DNA of 64,000 nucleotides from the NCBI RefSeq assembly GCF_910596095.1, contig NC_056546.1:14451425-14515424 (forward strand). Reading direction: 5' to 3'. This document shows, one piece after another, positions 38,130 through 49,368 of this stretch (the stretch's first letter is position 1; every line of letters begins with the position of its first letter). A program made the position numbers and the translations under genes. The notes beneath the pieces were generated by a model, which was given only the letters and a program-made list of their open reading frames with translations, was not told the origin of the DNA and made no database searches. The DNA comes from Thunnus maccoyii (Eukaryota > Chordata > Actinopteri > Scombriformes > Scombridae).

Positions 38130-38600
38130 CGTGTCTGGCTTGTGTCAATCCGCCTGTCTGCCTGCCCGTCGGAGTGAAATCAGAGTGCGGGATGCTCCTC
38201 GCTAGAGATGGGAGAAGGAGGAAGAGGAGGAGGAGGAGGAAGAGGACGAGGAGAAGGAAAGGGGGGTCGAATCAAAGCTTTTGCGGACGCATCTCCTCGT
38301 CGTCAGCTGATGAGACCACTGGAAGTTGTATTTCACCGAGCTGTAGCCGCTGCTGCTGTGGTTCGAATGGGGAGGTTGTGTGTTGTGGACCAAACCTGCA
38401 TCCTCAGCTTTCTATCTCGCCTCCTCCTCCTCCTCCTCTCATCTGTAATTCATTTACCTTCCTAGCTCGGGTAGTTTCTGCGCGTGACGTTGTACCAATG
38501 GGCTCCGGCGGGTGTGCCCCGTTGTTTCCTCCCCACGGATGAGCAGGGGACACTTTTCAGCACCTTGGAGAGTTCCCCCCATAACCCTCAGAGTTGATAG
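38130..38600 (-). promoter_or_regulatory. Putative pcsk2 5' UTR and promoter region
   Basis: CpG-containing sequence directly upstream of the pcsk2 start codon, with a purine-rich GGA repeat at about 38206-38266. A CRE half-site TGACGT lies at 38485-38490 and a CCAAT box at 38495-38499 (plus strand). No TATA box is obvious, which would fit a TATA-less promoter. The transcription start cannot be read from sequence. Confidence 0.4.
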
Positions 38601-41139
38601 GATTTTTATTGATTAGTATCTGATGCTAGCCTCATCACATTGAAAAACACTAAAGCAAGGACTATAAATAGATCATTGTGACCTTTTTGTAGGAATATCT
38701 CTTTAATATTTCTATAGGATTCCTGTAGGTCGTCAATATATATATAGAGCTATTCTACAATATACCACCCAGCCCATTGCTCTCGTTTTAAAGGTTTGAC
38801 ATACCTCTAGTATGACCAGCCTGATCCTCTTTGTGTAGTGGAATCTAAGAACAGTCCCTTTAAACTATAATTGGTCATTTAGATGTGCACAGCTGGTTGT
38901 TAGGAAGGAACCCTGCAAAATGACTGCTAATTAAAAAGACCTGCTTCCCTGCTTCTATACGGCACATGAATGGGATTTGCCACTGCTCTCGACTGATGTA
39001 ACAGTGAGGTGCATATGTGAGAAAGTAGAGAGCAAGAGGAAGAAATTGGTTCCTGTGAGTGTGATACCACTGATTTCCCTCATACAGACAATGTTCAGAG
39101 AAAAGGACTCGGTGTGCTTGCTGCTGCACAGCTGGCAATTATTAGAACTGTGGTCCTTTCAGTGCAGCAATAAGGACTTGATAGTGGTCACCTGATGCGT
39201 CAGGTCATTGCTGTGACTTAAATAAAGATGCGCTCTGCTTGAGCTCTTTCCATTCAGTAGCCCATTTCAGAATCAGCAGGCTCTCCAATTAACAGAATTC
39301 TGTATGTGGTTTTGCACATGAGGTGACTGAGTGTAGCATGGTTTTTCTCAGTTTTCCTGATCTTGAATAACATAGCTGTAAGATCTGCTGTCATTGCTCA
39401 TAAACTCTTATTAACTATAAAGTGCTTATATGTTTTAGGTATCTGACTATCTCAACATTATGGGCTAAAACCATGAACAACAAAGACAAGATTTAGAAAG
39501 ACAGTCATCTCACTAATACCCATATCTGATTATTAGAAGTGTTCACTATTCATGAATGATAAATCGCAGACCATAATACTAAAACCAGTTCAAACTGTGA
39601 ATTCACTGATGAGAAATGATTAGTTTTTGTGCTCTGCAGTCTTTGTGGATAGTTATTTCACTTATTCTGTAAAAAGTGAGATAAAATGTGCATGGAGGGA
39701 ATAAGAAGTGATCATCTCTGTTAAATCAGTATGCGTCCTGCTTAAAAGATACTAATCTGTCACCATAATTGCAGTTGTCACGTGCAATGTTCATTATTAC
39801 ATAATGTTATTTGAAAGGCGGTATGGGAGCAACAGAACACGTGGATCAGAAGTCGGGGAGAAATAATGAAGGTGGATTTTCTATAAGTGGATCCGCTTTA
39901 CTAATCACTGTTTCCATGCTCCCTGCAGACCTCCTCCCACACTCCTGCCATGCTGCAGCCCAGAGATTATTTATTTAGCTTGGGCAAACCAGAATCCTTC
40001 CCTTCTCTATCAGTTCAACGGTCTTCACTGCTGGGCCCTCAGGACTGATCCTCACTCCTGTTTTGACTGCTTATTCACAGGTATTAGATCCTCTTCATCA
40101 TCAGTGTGTCTGAAAGATCTGTGAGGGGAAACTACAGCATCTTCTGCTTGTATTGACAGTGAGGACATTTTCTGACAAATCACTAATAGTTTTTGTTGTA
40201 AGAGGAGTGGGTGTCTGTGTGCCTTTAAAGCTGCTTCATCTCCCACTCAAAGATGATCGTGCCTCTACTCTGGGCAGGTAATTTTTACAGAAGGGAACGC
40301 ATTCAATTTGACATGGTGAAAATCATGTCATTCAAGTGTGCAGCATACAATCAAGTTGCTTATACTCTTATTATTATACTTACACAAGTATAAGACAGTA
40401 AGCTGGGGTCTCTAACCCTAATGTTCTGTTTAGAGTCCTGAGGACTTAACATTACAAATATTTAAAAAATCATGAGAATTGCTTCTAAATATAATGTTGA
40501 AGTGACTTTTTCAGAAGTGTTTGGGCTCCTAAGCTGTAAACAAAGATGAATGGATTTTCATCTGTTCTTTATCTGTAATTAGTGTTGACAGTGTTTGTCA
40601 TGCAGAATAACCCTTCTTAAATCCCACATATTTGTATTGCTGTTGCTGAGTTTTAATTTAATAAATTAATTTTTAACAGTTCTCTGAGTCTAATTCACAC
40701 AAAACATAAGTAATGTAACTATGTAGGATAACATATTGATATTGATATATATATACAAACAGTAGTAGGGTCTGTGGGACCCCAAACAAAGTGTCAACAC
40801 TAATGTCAATAATACAGAAGGGTTAAATTTGTAATTTTTTCTTTAAGATTTTTTAATGTTTCGCTGATCTTCTTGACTTGGTTTACATTTCACATAAATA
40901 TATCTAGGACAAGACATAATACTAGCCAAACCAAATATAGAGTAGTACTACTGATGTGTTTATTAGGTGAACATATTACTTGATCAACATCTCTCCAGTG
41001 TTATGTAGTGTAAGTGTAATTGTTGTGGCTGTTGTTCAAATGACACATAATGATTAAAGCTTTTAATCAGCTGGCTCTGGACTGATGCACAAGAGGCAAA
41101 CACAGCCATTAATGTACGTAAAGAGCAAGAGGGATAGCA
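38601..41139. other. Intergenic, nothing recognised
   Basis: AT-rich sequence upstream of pcsk2. The 64-codon reverse frame at 40052-40246 lacks recognisable similarity and splice context. Confidence 0.55.
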
Positions 41140-41872
41140 GAATTGATACTACAGTAATCTTCATGCATTTATCTTCAGTAGACTCGACTACTGTAACCGT
41201 GTCTCTACAGGTCTCCCTAAAAAATTGATCAGACAGCTGCAGCTGATTCAGAACGCTGCTGCTCGAGTTCTCACAAAGACTAAAAAAGCGGATCATATCA
41301 CTCCTGTTCTCAGATCTTTACACTGGCTCCTTGTCTATCAGAATTGACTTCAAAATACTGCTGTTGGTTTATGAAGCACTGAATAGTTTAGGGCCAAAAT
41401 ACATTTTTGATCTGCTGCTATGTTATGGACCATCCAGACCTCTCAGGTCATCTGGGACAGGTCTGCTTTCTGTTCCCAGAGTCAAAACTAAACGTGGAGA
41501 GGCAGCGTTCAGTTTTTATGCACCACATATCTGGAACAAACTGCCAGAAAACTGCAGGTCTGCTGCAACTCTCAGGTCTTTTAAATCAAGGCTGAAGATT
41601 TTTCTGTTTGTGGCTGTCTTTGGTTAAATAAAATAATTATTAATTTCTTACACTGCACTTTTATGCTTGTATCTTATACTTGCCTAATCCAATTTAGCTT
41701 ATTTTTGTTTTCCATTCTCTTAGCTCTTCAATGACTGTTTTTGATTGTATTTAAATGTCCTTTTATGGTGTGTTTCTTTTGCACTTTGTATCAATGCTTT
41801 TAATGTTTTATGTAAAGCACTTTGAATTGCCTTGTTGCTGAAATGTGCTATATAAATAAACTTGCCTTGCCT
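41140..41872 (+). mobile_element. 3' end of a Rex1/L2-type LINE (CR1-like group)
   Basis: Translation gives LDYCNRVSTGLPKKLIRQLQ, LIQNAAARVLTKTKKADHIT, LRSLHW and, after a frame change near 41341 (two bases missing), RIDFKILLLVYEALNSLGPK to FSFYAPHIWNKLPENCR. This is the C-terminal reverse-transcriptase region of a LINE abundant in fishes. The 3' UTR ends in CTATATAAATAAACTTGCC. It is 5' truncated. Rex1/Babar versus L2 is not settled. Confidence 0.85.
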
Positions 41873-44589
41873 TCATGCTTTGCACTGTTTATTTCAGAAA
41901 AAAGTTGATTCACTGAATCCATTATTCAAACATGGATAAAGACTGAAGCTGGAAGGTTAATTCTTGATCTTGGAAACAGAAAAAATAATTCTCACCTGTG
42001 TCAAAAACTGTCAATGATATCTCATGACCTTTGTAGAGAATTACAGCTAGTAACGTTTCTGAAGAAACATAATTTAGGTCATGCTTAAAAAAAACATTCA
42101 TTTGAATCATACTTTTTAGAAATTCCCTAAGCTGTAGCTTCTTATCCATCCATTTTTATTTTATTTAATGATCAAATGTACTTAAGTCATCAGTACTCTG
42201 CTCTCAGTTTTGCTGCATGCCTGCTGCAACACCACTCACATGCTTGTTTGCTGCTAAGGCTGCTATAGCCGCTGCCATTCATATAGCTTTTCAAAAGCCC
42301 CACCTCTACCCCAGCATCCACTTGAAGGCTCTGAGTTTGTCTTCCCCTAGGGGGAAAGTTAGTAACATCATTCCCCGTTCCCCGCTGTGCGAGATCAATG
42401 TTCTTTATGGGGAGCGATGAGGTCAGAACCTAGATGCCAAACATTAATGCTATACATATTCTACATTTAAATAATAATCTACTCCACATGGGTTGGCTGA
42501 CTGAAATTGAATTGTTAAAATGTACCAATGTGTATCTGCAGTAGGGTTGGAGGAGGAGCTGAAAAACATGGATATTTAATTTTTTATACTCGCCTGAGGC
42601 TGGAGTGGATGCAGGCTGTCTGTCAGTGTTTCTGCTATGAGTTTCAGTGAGAGCAGCAGATATTAGACCGGCAGCTACAAGCTGATACTCAGCAGATATT
42701 CAACTATGCACACACCAAAACACACAGATCTCAAAACCATGACAAAGCCTCGGCAGCCTCTACCACCAACCTTTCAACCAGACTGGAATCGTTCACTTGC
42801 TCTCAGACACAAGAGCACTGGTCTTTCACTCCTCTGTAGTGTGTTTTCAATGCTAAATCAAATCAATCCACAAATGCCTGACAAGTTTAAAACAAAGCAC
42901 TCTTTTTTGTGCATTTGATATGCAGAGTTTCTGAATAGTTCATGATTAAAACAAGATTCTATTCTTGTGCTCTCATTTAGATGCTGAATTAACAACACAA
43001 TCATTCACAGAGAGAAGAAGTTAGCGCAAACTTACTTGGGAAACCTCAAGAAAAAACCTGCAAATGGAACCGAGAGCCTGTTAAGATGTTACTGTTTCCC
43101 CCTATTAGTGTCACAGAAATTAAGAGCAGCACAGAGAGAGGGTGAGATAAAAAGACAAAAGGCTTTTCTTATCCCTCTCTGTAGTTAAGCTGTCATTTCA
43201 GAAGCAGCTCTATACTCTATTGCTCCATCAGTGCCAGCTGGTGATGTGGGACAGGATGTCTCTGAGTGAGTGAGGGATTGTGGGTACTATATCTGCATTG
43301 ATTGCAGTGCGGATAGTGTCGGGAGCTAAACTTCTGATGGTTTCATTCACTCTCTCACTCTGTCTCTTCCTCTGTGGCTCTCTGCTCCACCCTCTCTATA
43401 TCATAGGAAGCTACTGCCTGCCTCTGGTTCTGTGAGATAAGACGCTGGCCTTCAAAGGTAGACAGATATCAAAACCCACAGACAACACTGGTCTTCATAA
43501 TGGCAAAGGGTTGACAAGTGATGACATATCATTACCACAGTGTCTCTTGCTTTAGATCATTCAATTTGGCTTTAACTGTGGTGTTGTAGACATTACATGA
43601 TTCTTGGTTCAGTCATATGAAGCAGTTGTGGAAATAAGTTTTTAATCAATACCACTTCTGTGAAAAAATGGACACAAATTTATTACTCTGTGCGCACAGG
43701 CTCTGATGAAAGGTCTCTGGTTTTCATATTCTGAGCATATATGTAAAAGAAGTTGGCAGAGTAAGTCACAAAGGAAGCAGGATTGAATTGCGGCTATCCT
43801 ATAAGCAGATTGGACTGTAACACTGTGTTGTACAGATCTATTACTTCCATCAGCCCAGCTGGAGAAGCAGATAGCAGGAAGCATAGGGACAATGCAAGGT
43901 TATGTTGGGCTTGATGTGCTGTGAGGCATGGCAGACAGCAAGGCCAACTCAGGTGGAATCACCGACTACGATTTGTCATGGACCACACAACTCAGCACAG
44001 AGGAAGATTAAAATGAACTCATCACTCTCCTCCTACCAACCCCCCCCCCCTTAATATCGCTCTGCCCTCTTTCTTTTTCCTTCTGGAAATCAGTATATCA
44101 TTTAACATTTCCTCTCACTTCTGTCTGTTCCTCCTCAAAAGTCATGCTGCCATGTAAATGCTGTTTACATCCTGTTCTGTGGGAATCAGGTAATTCACGT
44201 TACCACAACACACAGCTTTCATGTGTGAGGTCCAGTACTACACTCCTGTGATGTTTTGATTTTTCTCTCTGCAGGGTGCTGCCTAATATGGACTGTCTAA
44301 TATTGGTATTCCTGACTGTGCCTCTGCTTGGACTTGAGCCAACCTTGAGTGCAATATCAATCTTAAAGTAGGCTGCTGCACTTCATAGTCTTTTAGTCTA
44401 TTCATGAAGTGAACAAGTAGAATTCATTGTTCCAACTTGACATAAACATTTTGATGTGATTAAGGCAAAAACCCACAAAACACACCAAATGTAAAAACAT
44501 TACCAATGATTCAGCCAATGCTAACATATGAAATGCTTCAGCAGTCTGATACAGTAAAAATATCCAAACGTATTTAAATACATCCATTC
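41873..44589. other. Intergenic, mostly unrecognised
   Basis: No gene seen. A ten-base C run lies at 44041-44050. Some stretches (42290-42420) look repeat-like but I cannot name them. Confidence 0.5.
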
Positions 44590-44815
44590 CGTCACTACTA
44601 AACATTATTGAAACATTTGGGAAGATATCAGGATATTAGGTAAACAACAGTAAATCATCCATCATGCTACTTAATGGAAAAGAGAGGGAAAAGTCTAATC
44701 AGTATGCATGCAAGTTTAAAACATCTGACAATTTCACATACCTGGGTATAAAGATAACAACTGAAATAGAAAACATTGTCTCGATCAACTACAACCCCAT
44801 TTTGGAGTGTTTAAG
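44590..44815 (+). mobile_element. L1/Tx1-type LINE ORF2 fragment, piece 1
   Basis: Translation reads IIETFGKISGY and, past a stop, VNNSKSSIMLLNG ... KTSDNFTYLGIKIT, the segment of L1/Tx1 reverse transcriptase after the catalytic core (compare typical TFGxFSGYKVNxxKSE and YLGIKIT). It is interrupted on the right by another LINE. Plus orientation, same as pieces 2 and 3. Confidence 0.6.
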
Positions 44816-44819
44816 CTGC

Positions 44820-45638
44820 TAGAATGATGGACAACATTACCCATTTCCTTAATTGGCAAAATAAACCTTCTAAAACCGCAGAGGAGGAGGAGGACCCATC
44901 ATGGAGGGACAAGCCCCTACACAGCATGTACCACCGATAGATAGAAGAAGTGGCTGATATCAAGAAATCCTTCCAGTGGCTGGAAAAGGCTGGACTGAAG
45001 GACAGAACAGAAGCACTAATCATGGCAGCACAAGAACAGGCACTCAGTACAAGATCAATAGAGGCGGGGATCTACCACACCAGACAGGACCCCAGGTGCA
45101 GGCTGTGCAAAGATGCTCCTGAGACAGTTCAGCACATAATAGCAGGGTGTAAGATGAAGGCAGAAACAGCGTACATGGAACGCCATAACCAAGTGGCTGG
45201 CATAGTGTACAGGAACATCTGCACTGAGTATGGGTTGGATGTCCTAAGGTCACAATGGAAGACACCTCCTAAGGTGGTTGAGAATGACCAAACAAGATCC
45301 TGTGGGACTTCCAGATCCAGACTAACAAGCTGGTGATGGCTAACCAACCGGACATTGTGTTGATCGACAAACAACAGAAGAAGGCAGTGGTGATAAACAA
45401 AGCAATCCCAAGCGACAGCAACATCAAGAAGAAGGAACACGAGAAGATCGAAAAATACCAAGGCTGAAAGAGGAGCTAGAAAGGATGTGGGGAGTAAAGG
45501 CAACAGTGGTGCCAGTGGTAATTGGAGCACTGGGGGCTGTGACCCACAAACTGGGAGAGTGGCTCCAGCAGATTCCGGGTACAACATCTGAGGTCTCTGT
45601 CCAGAAGAGCGCAGTCCTAGGAACAGCTAAGATACCTG

Positions 45639-45640
<2 letters not shown>
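44820..45640 (+). mobile_element. 3' part of a LINE with a restriction-enzyme-like endonuclease (R2/R4 group)
   Basis: The 128-codon frame at 44950-45336 reads KSFQWLEKAGLKDRTEALIM, IEAGIYHTRQDPRCRLCKDA and ETVQHIIAGC, with a CCHC zinc knuckle typical of the C-terminus of early-branching LINEs. In another frame follow NQPDIVLIDKQQKKAVVI and VKATVVPVVIGALGAVTHKL, then EWLQQIPGTTSEVSVQKSAV. The PDIV...D...AVVI arrangement resembles the PD-(D/E)XK endonuclease core. At least two frame changes, near 45290 and 45466. Not a host gene. Confidence 0.8.

Positions 45641-45688
<48 letters not shown>
45639..45688. repeat. (AC)n(AT)n microsatellite
   Basis: Six AC units followed by about 19 AT units. 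It sits at the 3' edge of the inserted LINE and may have grown from its tail. Confidence 0.95.
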
Positions 45689-45692
<4 letters not shown>

Positions 45693-46171
45693 ATAACAGA
45701 CCCCCAAGGGTAGCATAACCTATACAGATGCAACCTACCATTGCATCTTCATATGTACTCATCCAAGGTGAAAGCTTTGACGAAAGCATCAAATAACCCT
45801 TTTATACTGAATATAATAAAAGTGTGGTATGACATCCAAAAATATTTGAAAATTTCCCAGCCTTTATCATATTTCAGCCCGATCTGGGACAATACTGAAT
45901 TTAAACCTGGGGGAGGGGATGGGGGGTTCGATATGTGGGCAGAGAGGGGACTGATGAAAATTGGCTATCTATACAAAGAGGGCAAGTTCATGTCATTTTG
46001 GGAGATAACAAAATTTTGACCTACCAAGAAAATGGTTCTTTAAATACTTGCAATTGCACAGCTTTATCTATCAACTATATACAAGACACATGTACTGAGT
46101 GCAATGAATGTAAAGAGACATGTATCATTGTATCCGGGAACACAGGAAAATAATGGATTTTTAGAAAGAAG
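45689..46171 (+). mobile_element. L1/Tx1-type LINE ORF2 fragment, piece 2
   Basis: Reads WNNRPPRVA, then NPFILNIIKVWYDIQKYLKI, LSYFSPIWDNTEFKPG and MWAERGLMKIGYLYKEGKFM, followed in another frame by LPRKWFFKYLQLHSFI. This is the classic region after the reverse transcriptase in fish L1/Tx1 elements (WNNKPPR..., FGDLY..., FFKYLQ...). The right end stops where a tRNA-Pro relic begins. Confidence 0.75.
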
Positions 46172-46205
46172 TAAAGTGAGAATCATACCCCTAGACAAAT
46201 GAGCT
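46172..46205 (-). pseudogene. tRNA-Pro half relic at left array edge
   Basis: Matches only the 5' half of the tRNA (anticodon loop to acceptor strand) with changes; the 3' half is replaced by LINE sequence. Confidence 0.7.
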
Positions 46206-46255
46206 CAGAAAGCATTATCCATGTGATTGCAGCTGGGTCAAATTTCTGAACCTCA

Positions 46256-46326
46256 GTGCTTATCAGGATTAGAAGCCGAGACCTCTTGCACCCAAAGTGA
46301 GAATCATACCTCTAGACCCACGAGCC
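46256..46326 (-). pseudogene. tRNA-Pro(UGG) relic
   Basis: Full length but degenerate: acceptor strands no longer pair, the B box is changed (GCTTCTAATCC for GGTTCAAATCC) and one base is missing. Anticodon TGG still visible. Confidence 0.75.
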
Positions 46327-46429
46327 ACTGAAAACACACTGTGTGGGATTTCCCCTGCATTGACTGCTGTTCAAGTCTGTGACTGACTTGAACGGAATCT
46401 TCGACATACAGGCTTTTCTTTGACTCTTT

Positions 46430-46501
46430 GGGCTCGTCCGGGATTTGAACCCGGGACCTCTCGCACCCAAAGCGAGAATCATACCCCTAGACCAACGAGC
46501 C
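46430..46501 (-). tRNA. tRNA-Pro (anticodon UGG)
   Basis: 72 bases, sense strand starting GGCTCGTTGGTCTAGGGGTA and ending GGTTCAAATCCCGGACGAGC-CC. The acceptor stem GGCTCGT/ACGAGCC, anticodon stem TCTCGC/GCGAGA with loop TTTGGGT, and T stem CCGGG/CCCGG all pair, and A and B boxes are intact. It appears identical to the vertebrate tRNA-Pro-TGG I know. CCA is not encoded, as expected in a nuclear gene. Confidence 0.95.
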
Positions 46502-46793
46502 ATGACAAACACAAGCTATACAATTGCATCTGGCCCAGTGTACCTTTTTCCCACCAACCACTGTTGGATCCGTACATCCATACATCCATTTGTCTTCACT
46601 TTCCCGGTCAAGTCGCAGCGGCATCTACTGACTGCCTTCCAAAAGTTTCAACTGGGAACTTCAACATGTAGGTGCAGCAGTTTGACTTTCACCTCCTTCT
46701 TAGTATGTCGTGGCCTCCCAACTGTTCCTAAAAGTTACAATTTGCAAAATTAAGCAGACAACCCACAAGGAGCAGTCGGATTCCCAAACCTCA

Positions 46794-46865
46794 GGGCTAA
46801 TCCGGGATTTAAACCCAGGACCTCCTGCACCCTAACCAAGAATCATACCCCTAGACCTATGAACC
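46794..46865 (-). pseudogene. tRNA-Pro(AGG) relic
   Basis: 72 bases but acceptor stem GGTTCAT/ATTAGCC is broken, the anticodon stem has mismatches and the B box reads GGTTTAAATCC. Confidence 0.75.
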
Positions 46866-47064
46866 CTAAAAGCCTTAAACATGCGATTGGAGCTGGGTGA
46901 AATTTATAGTGTACCTTTTTTCCCAGCAGCCGCCGTTGTATCCATCTATCTATTTGTCTCCACTTCCCAGGTCATGAGGACATGCCCAGCATACCTCCCA
47001 ACTAACACCTTCAACATGTAGGTGCAGCAGTTCCACTCTCAACTCCTTCTTAGGATGTCCTTTT

Positions 47065-47136
47065 GGGCTCGTCCGGGATTTGAACCCGGGACCTCTCGCA
47101 CCCAAAGCGAGAATCATACCCCTAGACCAACGAGCC
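47065..47136 (-). tRNA. tRNA-Pro (anticodon UGG)
   Basis: Same sequence as the copy at 46430-46501; all stems intact. Confidence 0.95.
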
Positions 47137-47438
47137 ATGACAAACACGAGCTATGCGATTGCAGCTGGGAGACTTTGGCCCAGTGTACCTTTTTCCCACC
47201 AACCACTGTTGGATCCATCCATCCATACATCCATTTGTCTTCACTTTCCCGGTCAAGTCGCAGCGGCATCTACTGACTGCCTTCCAAAAGTTTCAACTGG
47301 GAACTTCAACATGTAGGTGCAGCAGTTTGACTTTCACCTCCTTCTTAGTATGTCGTGGCCTCCCAACTGTTCCTAAAAGTTACAATTTGCAAAATTAAGC
47401 AGACAACCCACAAGGAGCAGTCGGATTCCCAAACCTCA

Positions 47439-47510
47439 GGGCTCGTCCGGGATTTGAACCCAGGACCTCTTGCACCCTAAGCAAGAATCATACCCCTAGA
47501 CCAACGAGCC
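47439..47510 (-). tRNA. tRNA-Pro (anticodon AGG)
   Basis: Anticodon stem-loop reads TCTTGC-TTAGGGT-GCAAGA, so the fourth stem pair switched to U-A together with the anticodon change. The T stem is CTGGG/CCCGG with one G-U pair. Acceptor stem GGCTCGT/ACGAGCC. A-34 would be expected to become inosine. Confidence 0.9.
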
Positions 47511-47897
47511 ATGAAAAGCCTTAACCATGCGATTGGAGCTGGGTGAAATTTACACAGTGTACCTTTTTTTCCCAGCAGCCACTGTTGGATCCATCCATTT
47601 GTCTCCGCTTCCCAGGTCAGGTTGCAGCGGTTTCATGCTCAAAAATGCCTAGATGCTCTCTTCCCCTGCGTCCTCCTCCTCCTGTTCTTAGGGGATGACG
47701 AGGCATTTTAAGGACAGAGTGAATATGCAGCACTTCTACTGAAGTCTCCTCCCAAGGGGACGTGCCCAGCATAGCTCCCAACTGACTCAACTGTTACCTT
47801 CAACATGTAGGTGCAGCAACTCCTTCTTAGGATGTCCTAGCTTCCCAACATTTCCAAACTTGGAAAACTAGCCAGTTAACCCACATTCCTCCCTTTG

Positions 47898-47969
47898 GGG
47901 CTCGTCCGGGATTTGAACCCGGGACCTCTCACACCCGAAGCGAGAATCATACCCCTAGACCAACGAGCC
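47898..47969 (-). tRNA. tRNA-Pro (anticodon CGG)
   Basis: Loop TTCGGGT; anticodon stem TCTCGC/GTGAGA with one G-U pair; acceptor and T stems intact. A TTTT run lies about 30 bases downstream on the sense strand (plus 47863-47866). Confidence 0.9.
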
Positions 47970-48541
47970 CCTAAGCACACTCTGTCTGGGATTTCCCCTG
48001 CATTGACTGCTGTTCAGGCCTGTGACTGACTTGAAAGGAATCTTCGACATGCAAGCTTTTCCTTGACTCTTTCCATGCCTTCACTGTTGAATTCAGCTTT
48101 GTGATAATTGTCTGGAAATCAGAAAAAAATGTGGCAGCCTTTATGTAGGCTTCATTCAGCCCCTTCTTCTTACTTTGTCCAAGTGCAGTGATTGATCTTT
48201 GTTGGTCAATAGCACACACTGCACAAAAGGTTCCGCGGAGACTCAATCTTGGACCACAGGATTCAGAAACCTCTTCACATACTCACAGTGTTCACATCCC
48301 TTTGACAATGAATGACCAGTATTAAAACTGGTTAAACAGTGAATGACCCATCCTACAGAGGTTGCCAAGTTTGTAAACCTAAATTTGGGTGATTTTGAAT
48401 GCATCAAATCTCATCAGCATAGCAGTTAAATCACTGGTTTTACAAAGACAATGAACCCATGGCACTGTGCAGATATTTGTCAGCGCACACACAACAAATG
48501 CACCAAATGATTCAAAATCTACAGCAACTCGCATTGGACGT

Positions 48542-48601
48542 GGGCTCATCTGGGATTTGAACTCTCGCACCTAACTTGAGAATCACACCCCTAGACCAGC
48601 C
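48542..48601 (-). pseudogene. tRNA-Pro relic, internally deleted
   Basis: About 60 bases recognisable: gggctcatctgggatttgaac then anticodon-arm and D-arm words. Part of the T arm and variable region is missing. Confidence 0.75.
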
Positions 48602-48894
48602 AAAGAAAACTTGAACCATGTGAGTGCAGCTGGGTGAAATTTACATTGTGTACTATTTCTCAGCAACCACTGTTGGATCCATCCATCCCTCTCTCTTCAC
48701 TTACCAGGTCAGGTTGCAGCGATTGCATGCTCAGCAAAAAAGCCTACATGGTCTCTTCCCCTGCATCGGCCTCAGGCGCTTCTTAGGGGACACTTTCGAG
48801 AACAGAGTGAAGCGAATATGCTGAGCAGCAGAGTATGCAGCACTGTCACTCCAAACCCGGTAAACTAGCCAGATAACCTACAGATATCCCTTTT

Positions 48895-48966
48895 GGGCTC
48901 GTCCGAGATTTGAACCCGGGACCTCTCGCACCCAAAGCGAGAATCATACCCCTAGACCAACGAGCC
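48895..48966 (-). tRNA. tRNA-Pro (anticodon UGG)
   Basis: As the other UGG copies except one base in the T stem, giving GTTCAAATCTCGG; the change keeps pairing as G-U. Confidence 0.92.
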
Positions 48967-49296
48967 ATGACAAACACAAGCTATGCGATTGCAGCTGGGA
49001 GACTTTGGCCCAGTGTACCTTTTTCCCACCAACCAGTGTTGGATCCATCCATCCATTCGTCCATTTGTCTTCACTTTCCCGGTCAAGTCGCAGCGGCATC
49101 TACTGAAGTCTCCTCCAGCGTCGATGTGCCCTGCATACCTGCCAAAAGTCTCAACTGGGAACTTCAACATGTAGGTGCAGCAGTTTGACTTTCACCTCCT
49201 TCTTAGTATGTCGTGGCCTCTCAACTGTTCCTAAAAGTTACAATTTGCAAAATTAAGCAGACAACCCACAAGGAGCAGTCGGATTCCCAAACCTCA

Positions 49297-49368
49297 GGGC
49301 TTGTCCGGGATTTGAACCCGGGACCTCTTGCACCCTAAGCAAGAATCATACCCCTAGACCAACAAGCC
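49297..49368 (-). tRNA. tRNA-Pro (anticodon AGG) with compensated acceptor stem
   Basis: The acceptor stem reads GGCTTGT/ACAAGCC: both sides changed so that pairing is kept. Anticodon arm TCTTGC-TTAGGGT-GCAAGA as in 47439-47510; T stem CCGGG/CCCGG perfect. Confidence 0.92.

Noticed and set aside
38174-38542. 122-codon plus-strand frame opposite the pcsk2 promoter
   Set aside because: The Arg/Lys-rich run comes from a GGA purine repeat.
40052-40246. 64-codon minus-strand frame (MGDEAALKAHRHPLLLQQKL)
   Set aside because: The composition looks somewhat protein-like, but there is no known similarity and nothing around it to splice to.
44950-45336. 128-codon plus-strand frame that looks like a protein gene with a zinc knuckle
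   Set aside because: The sequence is the C-terminal part of a fish LINE, with frame changes further on; not a host gene.
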